This document shows, piece after piece, positions 46,587 to 53,669 of a stretch of DNA of 64,000 nucleotides. Made by a program: the position numbers and the translations under genes. Position 1 is the first letter of the stretch. Every line of letters begins with the position of its first letter. A model generated the notes under the pieces. The model was not told the origin of the DNA. It ran no database searches and saw only the letters and a list, made by a program, of their open reading frames with translations. Source of the DNA: Clostridium sp. AWRP. Lineage in GTDB: Bacteria > Bacillota > Clostridia > Clostridiales > Clostridiaceae. Where the stretch lies: NCBI RefSeq assembly GCF_004006395.2, contig NZ_CP029758.2, forward strand, positions 1,240,001-1,304,000, given 5' to 3'.

Positions 46587-46916
46587 ATGGAGAAAGAAAT
46601 TTTAAAAAACATAGATTTTAAAAAGGGAAAGGGACTTGTACCTACAATTGTTCAGGACTTTCAAAATGGAGAAGTACTTATGATGGCATATATGAATGAG
46701 GAATCATTAAAAAGAACGATGGAAACAGGAAAGACTTGGTTTTTTAGTAGATCTAGAAATGAACTTTGGAATAAGGGAGCTACTTCGGGACATTATCAAA
46801 ATGTGAAAAGTATAAGTGTAGACTGTGATTATGACACAATTTTAATAAAGGTTGAGCAAATAGGAGCAGCTTGTCACACAGGGAACAGGAGCTGTTTTTA
46901 TAGAAAATTATATTAA
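46587..46916 (+). CDS. hisI: Phosphoribosyl-AMP cyclohydrolase
   Basis: 109 residues, single-domain form. Metal ligands are in SVDCDYDTILIKVEQIGAAC with HTGNRSCF following. ATG at 46587 is preferred (AAAGGTG 5 bases ahead) over the in-frame ATG at 46569. HisE is a separate protein, encoded next. Confidence 0.93.
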   Translation: MEKEILKNIDFKKGKGLVPTIVQDFQNGEVLMMAYMNEESLKRTMETGKTWFFSRSRNELWNKGATSGHYQNVKSISVDCDYDTILIKVEQIGAACHTGNRSCFYRKLY

Positions 46917-46937
46917 ATTTGAAAGGGGAGTATTTTT

Positions 46938-47273
46938 ATGGAATTTCAAAGTATACTGGAGCAATTGAGTAAAGTTATAGAGGATAGAAAGTTAGATCCT
47001 ATAGAAGGTTCTTATACGAGCTATTTATTTAAGGAAGGTTTGGATAAGATACTAAAAAAAGTAGGGGAAGAAAGTTCAGAAGTTATAATTGCAAGCAAAA
47101 ATAATGATAAAAAAGAGGAAGTTTATGAAATATGTGATTTGATATATCACCTTTTAGTTTTAATGTCAAATCAAAATATAACTTTAGATGACTTATCAGA
47201 AGAACTTGGTAAGAGAAGACAAAAAATATGTAATAAAAAACCTGAAAGAAAAATTATAGAAGGAATACACTAG
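46938..47273 (+). CDS. hisE: Phosphoribosyl-ATP pyrophosphatase
   Basis: 111 residues, MazG-like all-helical. SYTSYLFKEGLDKILKKVGE then EESSEVIIASK and EICDLIYHLLVLM hold the acidic metal ligands. Last gene of the operon, ended by the terminator at 47297. Confidence 0.93.
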   Translation: MEFQSILEQLSKVIEDRKLDPIEGSYTSYLFKEGLDKILKKVGEESSEVIIASKNNDKKEEVYEICDLIYHLLVLMSNQNITLDDLSEELGKRRQKICNKKPERKIIEGIH

Positions 47274-47296
47274 TATAGAGGTTCTAGACGAAAAAT

Positions 47297-47330
47297 CAAC
47301 TTATGCTGCGAATATTTGCAGCATAAGTTG
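47297..47330 (+). terminator. his operon terminator
   Basis: CAACTTATGCTGC (47297-47309) and GCAGCATAAGTTG (47318-47330) form a perfect 13-base stem with an 8-base loop, then GTTTTTTG. Confidence 0.85.
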
Positions 47331-47471
47331 GTTTTTTGTTTATAAATTTTATGAGTAATTTTATAATTTAAGAAAATTTTAAGAATTTAATTAACAAATA
47401 TTAAGAAATTTTTTCTATAATAATAAGTATAGAATGTTATATAATGATTTTAGAAAGTTAGGTATTTAAAT

Positions 47472-48155
47472 TTGAGAGTTGGTGTTGCATTGAAGCGTTT
47501 AAAATTAAATTTACTACCATTGAGTTTACTACTAATTATACCTGCGATAAATGTGTCCTATGGTCTGCTAAATAATACAATTAGAGGATGTCATAGTTTA
47601 GTTACTAGTTTAGATATAGCCATTCCATTTATAAAACAATTTATAATTGCATATTGGATGTGGTTTCCATTTATGTTTATATCGCTAGTATATCTGTGTT
47701 TTAATTATAGGAATAGTTATTATAAATGTGTGATAACCATGGTTATAGGTATGATTACATGTTATATAATCTATTTTTTCTTTCAGACCACGGTGCCAAG
47801 GCCTGTTGTTAGTGAAAATGATATTTTTTCCCGTGCTGTAAGGTTTACTTATAGCTGGGATAAACCTTTTAATTGTTTTCCAAGCATACATGTGCTTGCA
47901 AGTTATATAATAATGATAGCATCAAGAAAATTGGATAAAAAACCTTTTATAAAATTTGCTATGAATTTTATGGGCATATCTGTAATAGTGTCTACCCAGT
48001 TTGTAAAACAGCATGTGATTTTAGATTTGATTTTTGCTATACTATTGGCAGAGATAATCTATAGGTTTGTTGCTGGTTTCATTTTGGAAAGGGGACTAAT
48101 ATGGAAAAAGAAATTGTGTTGGTGGTTGACGATGAAAAAGAAATTAGAGACTTAG
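47472..48155 (+). CDS. PAP2-like membrane phosphatase/inositolphosphorylceramide-synthase-like protein
   Basis: 227 residues, about six membrane helices. The C-terminal half has CFPSIHVLASY (about 138) and KQHVILDL (about 177), resembling the two His-containing motifs of PAP2/PAP2_3 proteins; the first motif (TTVPRP, about 117) is degenerate. A lipid phosphatase role is inferred. Start TTG at 47472 without a strong ribosome site. Its last 55 bases overlap the response regulator. Confidence 0.6.
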   Translation: MRVGVALKRLKLNLLPLSLLLIIPAINVSYGLLNNTIRGCHSLVTSLDIAIPFIKQFIIAYWMWFPFMFISLVYLCFNYRNSYYKCVITMVIGMITCYIIYFFFQTTVPRPVVSENDIFSRAVRFTYSWDKPFNCFPSIHVLASYIIMIASRKLDKKPFIKFAMNFMGISVIVSTQFVKQHVILDLIFAILLAEIIYRFVAGFILERGLIWKKKLCWWLTMKKKLET

Positions 48156-48796
48156 TTGAGATATATTTAGTAAATGAAGGATACAGAGTATTAAAAGCTT
48201 CCAACGGTTTAGAAGCTATACAGATTTCAAATGATACTGAAGTTGATTTAGTAATTTTAGATGTAATGATGCCTAAAATGGATGGAATTGAAGTTTGCAT
48301 GAGAATGAGAAAAAGCAAAAATATGCCTATAATAATGTTGTCAGCTAAAAGCCAGGATTTGGACAAAATATTAGGTCTTACTACGGGAGCCGATGATTAT
48401 GTAGTAAAACCTTTTAATCCTCTTGAGCTTGTAGCCAGGGTAAAATCTCAACTGAGAAGGTATAAAAGGCTAAATATACCTAAAAAGGTTGACCAGGAGA
48501 TAATTGAAGTAGATGACTTAGTTATAAACACTAAAAATCACCAAGTAAAAGTTGGTAACAAGGATGTAAAACTCACTCCAAGAGAATTTGAAATTTTAGA
48601 ACTTTTATCTTCAAATAGGGGTGTAGTGTTTAGTATAGAAAAGATTTATGAATCTGTATGGAAACAGGATTTTTTTGAATCTGATAATACTGTAATGGTA
48701 CATATAAGAAAAATAAGGGAAAAGATAGAGGAAAATCCGAGAAGACCTCGTTTTATAAAGACCATTTGGGGGGTGGGATATAAAGTTGAAAAATGA
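48101..48796 (+). CDS. OmpR-family response regulator
   Basis: 231 residues: receiver domain with DDEK acidic pair, phospho-Asp in VILDVMMPKMDG (about 52) and Lys (KPFNP, about 103), then a winged-helix domain (LTPREFEILELLSSNRG; VHIRKIREKIEENPRRPRFI). It lies inside the end of the PAP2-like gene and overlaps its kinase by 11 bases, so the three are translationally coupled. Confidence 0.9.
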   Translation: MEKEIVLVVDDEKEIRDLVEIYLVNEGYRVLKASNGLEAIQISNDTEVDLVILDVMMPKMDGIEVCMRMRKSKNMPIIMLSAKSQDLDKILGLTTGADDYVVKPFNPLELVARVKSQLRRYKRLNIPKKVDQEIIEVDDLVINTKNHQVKVGNKDVKLTPREFEILELLSSNRGVVFSIEKIYESVWKQDFFESDNTVMVHIRKIREKIEENPRRPRFIKTIWGVGYKVEK

Positions 48797-50297
48797 TTTT
48801 AAAATATCTTTAGAATCTAGCTTGAGTAAAATGAAAAACAGTATAAGGCTGGAGCTTATATTTGTATTTGCCCTCTGTTTTGTCACGTCTGCTGCACTTG
48901 GAAAAGGAGCAGGCGTTTTTTTGCAAAATAGGAATATCACTGCTAGAGTAGATTATAGTAAAGGGATAGATAGGATGTCTGTAAACGGCAACTTAATAGG
49001 GGATGAAATAAAGAGTAAAAGTATAAGTATAGATGATAAGGATAAAATACAAAAAATTATAGATAGTTGTAATGATACCTCAGATTTGGAAAAGATAATG
49101 ATTACGGATTTAAATGGAAAAGTTTTGTACAAATCAAATAATGCAGACGAAACACAAATAGATGTATATACCACTATAAAGAATTCTATAAAAAACTCTC
49201 TTGAAATGATGAAAAATATTCAAAATATATATGGAACTAGTAAGGGTAATGAAATAAGTAAAAATAGAGAATATATCAGTTTTTATCCTATAAATTTTAG
49301 TGATGGAAAAGCTTATTTAGTCATTAAGGGTATGCCCCAATATGAAATAATTTATGAAAAAAGATACAATCCCATTCCTGGGACAATTGTATCTTTTATA
49401 TCATTTCTAACAATGTTTTATTTTATAACTAATAAAAAAATGAAATATATAGAAAATATATCTTCTGGACTTATAGAAATATCAAGGGGAAATTTAGATT
49501 ATAGAATAAAGAGTCAGGGAAGAGATGAATTGGCTTTGCTGTCAAATAATATAAATTTTATGGCAGAAGAGCTAAATAATAAAATGAAAGTTGAAAGGGA
49601 AGAGGAGAGAATAAAAAATGAACTCATAACTAATGTATCTCATGATTTAAGAACACCACTTACTTCTATTAAAGGGTATTTAGCTCTTATTAAAGATAAA
49701 AGATATGAGGATGAAACACAAATGAAACAATATATTAATATTGCTTACAATAAATCTGAAAAGTTAGAAGAATTAATAAATGATCTGTTTGAATACACTA
49801 AACTTACCAATAATGCAGTTAATTTAAATAGGCAGAGTATATCCTTAAATGGATTACTAGAACAACTTATAGAAGAATTGGTTCCGATTTGTGAAGAGAC
49901 AGGGGTAACTATTACAAGAAATTTTCCAAAACACAAATTTCTTGTTTATTTAGATCCGAATAAAACTGCAAGAGTGTTTGAAAATTTATTTATAAATGCT
50001 ATAAGATATAGCATAAAACCAGGAGATGTAGAAGTTTCATTGAAAGAACAAAAAGGTGGTGCAGTAATCTCTATAAAAAACAAGTGTGAGCCTGTAAGTA
50101 AAGAAGAAGTTGATAAGTTATTTGATAGGTTTTATAGAGTGGATAAATCAAGATCTTCTAATACAGGAGGAAGTGGGCTTGGACTTGCTATTGCTAAAAG
50201 TATAGTGGAAATTCAAGGTGGAAAAATAAAGGCAGAATATTCTTCTGGTTATATGATATTTGATGTAATTTTTAATTTGGCAAATAGTAGGTCATAG
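48786..50297 (+). CDS. Sensor histidine kinase
   Basis: 503 residues: membrane helix (about 20-42), extracytoplasmic sensor (about 43-195), second helix (about 200-220), HAMP (about 222-275), HisKA with NVSHDLRTPLTSIKG (about 283), and HATPase with N, G1 and G2 boxes (NLFINAIRYS, GGSGLGLAIAKSI). Partner of the regulator it overlaps. Start TTG at 48786. The stimulus is unknown; the PAP2-like neighbour suggests a membrane-lipid or envelope signal. Confidence 0.88.
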   Translation: MKNDFKISLESSLSKMKNSIRLELIFVFALCFVTSAALGKGAGVFLQNRNITARVDYSKGIDRMSVNGNLIGDEIKSKSISIDDKDKIQKIIDSCNDTSDLEKIMITDLNGKVLYKSNNADETQIDVYTTIKNSIKNSLEMMKNIQNIYGTSKGNEISKNREYISFYPINFSDGKAYLVIKGMPQYEIIYEKRYNPIPGTIVSFISFLTMFYFITNKKMKYIENISSGLIEISRGNLDYRIKSQGRDELALLSNNINFMAEELNNKMKVEREEERIKNELITNVSHDLRTPLTSIKGYLALIKDKRYEDETQMKQYINIAYNKSEKLEELINDLFEYTKLTNNAVNLNRQSISLNGLLEQLIEELVPICEETGVTITRNFPKHKFLVYLDPNKTARVFENLFINAIRYSIKPGDVEVSLKEQKGGAVISIKNKCEPVSKEEVDKLFDRFYRVDKSRSSNTGGSGLGLAIAKSIVEIQGGKIKAEYSSGYMIFDVIFNLANSRS

Positions 50298-50380
50298 AAA
50301 CAATATCTTACATGAATTACATTCAAATTTATATTATAATGGATTATAATATAAATATGGGTTTTAAAGGAGGAATATAA

Positions 50381-50974
50381 ATGGATAAAATTACCTTATT
50401 AGATGAACTGGTAGAAGTAGCTGCAAAACCTGTACTTCAAGTCAGAAATTATTGGCATGCTAGTGTGTACAATGTTTTGAAGGCAAAGAAGGACTCTATA
50501 AACGATGACAACAAATATTTTTTAGAATTAAAGGCTGATATTTTGAGTATAAAAAGGCTTTGGAAGGAAGAACTAGATACTCTACATTCTTGGGGTAAAA
50601 AACAAGATATGCCTTCTACATCGGAAATAAGTGAAACAATTTCAAATATGGAAAGCAAATGTGAAACAGAAGTATTAAATGGAAAAGCGGTTTTTAAAAA
50701 TGGAGATGAACCAGATAAAGATGATTTACAATTTCTAGAGAGATATAGTTCCATAAAAAACATAAACGAAAGATTGACCTATATGGAAGAAGATTATCTA
50801 TATTGTCGTATAAGGGATTATATAGTATTGAATATATATCAATTTTTATCTCAAAACGGGGAATTTGCAATTAATATATTAAAAGATGACACTGATGAAG
50901 TTATAAAAAAAATGTCGGACTTAATTTCAAAGTATGCAGATCGGGGAATGTATGCTGACATGGAGGAAGATTAA
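50381..50974 (+). CDS. Hypothetical protein
   Basis: 197 residues, acidic, predicted mostly helical, with no signal peptide or membrane segment. I recognise no family. A good AAAGGAGG ribosome site and clean codon use support it as real. It stands between the kinase and the inverted-repeat element, on the same strand. Confidence 0.6.
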   Translation: MDKITLLDELVEVAAKPVLQVRNYWHASVYNVLKAKKDSINDDNKYFLELKADILSIKRLWKEELDTLHSWGKKQDMPSTSEISETISNMESKCETEVLNGKAVFKNGDEPDKDDLQFLERYSSIKNINERLTYMEEDYLYCRIRDYIVLNIYQFLSQNGEFAINILKDDTDEVIKKMSDLISKYADRGMYADMEED

Positions 50975-51005
50975 TATTAATGTACTTAAATCTAGGGGCA
51001 GCAAA

Positions 51006-51090
51006 AGGCATTTTTAAAGAAATAACTAGCTAGTCAGTATGTTTGTCTATTTTTTATCATGCTGCATAGGTAGGTTTCTTTCAAATGCCT
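51006..51090. repeat. 85-bp inverted-repeat element (MITE-like)
   Basis: It begins AGGCATTT and ends AAATGCCT, and the arms extend inward (AAAGAAA / TTTCTTT). The centre holds the palindrome ACTAGCTAGT. No coding potential. A short, degenerate stretch after degV (39241-39278) begins AAGGCATTTTT and includes TTCCTTTCAAAT, possibly a related remnant. Confidence 0.55.
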
Positions 51091-51106
51091 AATTAGGGGG
51101 AAAATT

Positions 51107-52030
51107 TTGATCGTCAGGGTAATAAACCAAGTAATAATTTTATCACTTATGATGCTTATAGGAGTATTTGCAAAAAAGAAAAATATAATAACTGAAGAAG
51201 GAGAAAAAAGTCTGTCGAGTTTTTTAGTCAATATCACTCTTCCGTCACTTCTCATCACCTCCTTTAACTATAGGTATTCAGAAAAGATGATTGCTAATGC
51301 AGAAAGTATATTTTTGTATTCAATTATTATTCACATAGTGATTATATTGTTGAGTAAAGTTTGTGCTTATAAATATGAAGATAAAGTAAAGAAAGTAATG
51401 AGATTTATTATTATATTTTCTAACAGTGGATTTATGGGATATCCAGTGCTGGAGGGACTTTTTGGAAAAGTGGGAATCTTTTATGGAGCAATTTTTAATA
51501 TACCTCTTAACATATTTATGTTTAGTGTAGGAATTGCCATATATACAGGTAAAAATGATATTAGAAATATAAAGAATGTAATTTCTAATCCAGTTATAAT
51601 TTCAACTGTTGTTGGATTTTTAATGTTTGTATTTTCTATAAAACTTCCATATGTTATAGATACCACATTGAGTAGTGTAGGTTCTATGACCACACCGCTT
51701 TCTATGATTATAGTAGGAACTATGCTGGCAGGAGTGAAACTGAAAGATATTTTTTCGGGATTCCAGGTATATTATACTTCATTTATGAGATTGATATTAG
51801 TGCCTCTAGTTACTGTTTTACTCTTGAAACTTATGAAGGCAGATAGTTTTATGATTCAAATGTGTGCTGTAATTGAAGCAATGCCATCAGCTGTTCTAGC
51901 TTCTGTGCTTGCACAGCAGTATGGAGCAGATAATAAATTGGCAGCTAGAAGCGTTTTTATAACTACTATAATTTCAATGATTACTATCCCTATTGTAGTT
52001 ATATTTATACAATTTCTAACTAAAGTTTGA
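51107..52030 (+). CDS. AEC-family transporter
   Basis: 307 residues, ten membrane helices in two five-helix halves, auxin efflux carrier family. NSGFMGYPVLEGLFG (about 106) and EAMPSAVLASVLAQQYG (about 260) are conserved. Members export or import small carboxylates or amino-acid-like solutes; the substrate is not set. Start TTG at 51107 after AGGGGG, just past the inverted-repeat element. Confidence 0.82.
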   Translation: MIVRVINQVIILSLMMLIGVFAKKKNIITEEGEKSLSSFLVNITLPSLLITSFNYRYSEKMIANAESIFLYSIIIHIVIILLSKVCAYKYEDKVKKVMRFIIIFSNSGFMGYPVLEGLFGKVGIFYGAIFNIPLNIFMFSVGIAIYTGKNDIRNIKNVISNPVIISTVVGFLMFVFSIKLPYVIDTTLSSVGSMTTPLSMIIVGTMLAGVKLKDIFSGFQVYYTSFMRLILVPLVTVLLLKLMKADSFMIQMCAVIEAMPSAVLASVLAQQYGADNKLAARSVFITTIISMITIPIVVIFIQFLTKV

Positions 52031-52044
52031 AGGAGGGTTACATA

Positions 52045-52818
52045 TTGTTTGATACACACGTACATACTAATTTTTCTACGGATTCTGATATGAAAATAGA
52101 AGAAGCTATAAAATCTGCAAAAGAAAAAGGTATATCTTTTATAACAACAGAACATATGGATATCAATTTTCCAAAAGAAGGTCTGTTTTGTTTTAACGTA
52201 GATGAATATTTAAACAAGTATTTAAAATATAGAAATGACAACCTACTTCTCGGCATAGAGCTTGGAATGAAGGAGGATTGTTTAGAACAAAGCAGAAAGT
52301 TAATAAAGGATAATTCTTTTGACTATGTAATTGGATCTATACATTTAGTGGAGAACTTAGATCTCTATTATTCAGATTATTATGAAGGCAAAAGTAAAAA
52401 AGAAGCTTATTTTAAATATTTGGAGGATATGCTAAAGAATTTAAAACAATTTGAGTTTATAGATAGTCTGGGTCACATTGATTATATAGCTAGGTATGCT
52501 AAATTTGAGGATAAAGAATTATACTACAGTGATTTTCCAGATGTAATAGATGAGATATTCAAAGTGGTCATAGATAAAGAAAAATGTTTGGAGTTAAATA
52601 CCAGGAGAATTAAAAATAAAAATTCAATAAAAAATATGTTGGAAATATATAAAAGATTTAATGAATTAGGAGGAAAATATATAACAGTAGGGTCTGATGC
52701 CCATAATTTAGATTCCATGGGAAGTAACTTTAGGGAAGCAGTAGAAATTGCCAGAAGGTGTAATTTAAAAATAGTATATTTTAAAAATAGAAAAGAAGAG
52801 TATGATAAAGAGGTGTAG
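52045..52818 (+). CDS. hisK: PHP-type histidinol-phosphatase
   Basis: 257 residues. HVHTNFSTD at the N-terminus (HxH metal site), TTEHMD (about 35), the VIGSIHLV segment (about 101), LGHIDYI (about 146) and SDAHNLDS near 222 give the PHP trinuclear metal set. HisB here has no phosphatase domain, so this protein is the likely missing step of histidine synthesis. TTG at 52045 follows GGAGGG; an earlier TTG at 52027 lies before the site. Confidence 0.8.
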   Translation: MFDTHVHTNFSTDSDMKIEEAIKSAKEKGISFITTEHMDINFPKEGLFCFNVDEYLNKYLKYRNDNLLLGIELGMKEDCLEQSRKLIKDNSFDYVIGSIHLVENLDLYYSDYYEGKSKKEAYFKYLEDMLKNLKQFEFIDSLGHIDYIARYAKFEDKELYYSDFPDVIDEIFKVVIDKEKCLELNTRRIKNKNSIKNMLEIYKRFNELGGKYITVGSDAHNLDSMGSNFREAVEIARRCNLKIVYFKNRKEEYDKEV

Positions 52819-52821
52819 ATT

Positions 52822-53316
52822 ATGGATTTTACAAATAATTCGGCTGAAGTAATCAAGCAATTAGATAAAGAAGGAGCTTTCCTTACAAGTAAATATAATG
52901 GGAAAGTAAATACTATGACAATAGGATGGGGAAGCATAGGTTTTGTATGGAGGAAACCTGTGTTCACTGTGCTTGTGAGACAATCCAGATATACTAAGGA
53001 GTTTATAGAAAATAGCGGTAATTTTACAGTAAGTGTTCCTTTTAGAAGTGATATGAAGAAGGCCCTTGCAATATGTGGAACTAAATCTGGTAGGAATATA
53101 GATAAATTCAAGGTGTGTAATTTGCAGCTTAATTCAGGTAGAAGTGTAGATAGCCCGGTAATAGCAGGATGTGACATGTATTATGAATGTAAGATTATAT
53201 ATAAACAGGATATGAAAAAAGAACTTTTGACAAAGGAAGTAGATTTAAATTGTTATCTTGATGGAGATTATCATACAGTTTATTATGGAGAAATAGTAAA
53301 TTGCTATGAAAAATAA
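52822..53316 (+). CDS. Flavin reductase-like FMN-binding protein
   Basis: 164 residues, split-barrel flavin reductase/flavoredoxin type. TMTIGWGSIGFVWRKPVFTV (about 32) and FTVSVPF (about 69) followed by CGTKSGRNIDKF (about 86) match the family. Binds FMN and passes electrons. It begins 3 bases after the PHP gene stop, so it is co-transcribed. Confidence 0.8.
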   Translation: MDFTNNSAEVIKQLDKEGAFLTSKYNGKVNTMTIGWGSIGFVWRKPVFTVLVRQSRYTKEFIENSGNFTVSVPFRSDMKKALAICGTKSGRNIDKFKVCNLQLNSGRSVDSPVIAGCDMYYECKIIYKQDMKKELLTKEVDLNCYLDGDYHTVYYGEIVNCYEK

Positions 53317-53669
53317 AGTTCTCATTGTAAAGATATTTAATTTTTATAGGTAAAACATATGTTGTATAAGTACTATGAGTTCATACATAGTATTTATACA
53401 GTATGTGTTTTATTTTTTTAGTTAGAAACTATATAAGTTAGATTTCTATTTTACAGAATTAAAGTTATTAACTTAAAACTCTTCTATTATAAGTAGAGGA
53501 ATATTGTTGTGTAAATTTTTTATATATCAAAATAATACATCATATTCAAATCTATATAATACAAAAACAGGTCGAAATAATCAAAAAAAGATAGGAACTT
53601 TAAGAATAAAATGTAATTATGAAAATGATTAATAAAAGTTATATAAAATTAATTAAGGGGGTTGTTTAA
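53317..53669 (+). other. Intergenic region ahead of the dehydratase operon
   Basis: 353 bases. The first 95 contain a long terminator hairpin. The rest is A/T-rich with a TATAAT-like -10 near 53555 but no matching -35, as expected for an activator-dependent promoter. An imperfect inverted repeat CTCTTCTA/TAGAGGA near 53480-53500 is the best candidate for the PocR-type regulator. Confidence 0.4.
53352..53411 (+). terminator. Terminator after the flavin reductase gene
   Basis: Arms 53352-53377 and 53386-53411 (26 bases each, about 5 mismatches) pair around an 8-base loop, followed by ATTTTTTTA. It closes the AEC/PHP/flavin reductase unit. Confidence 0.75.
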
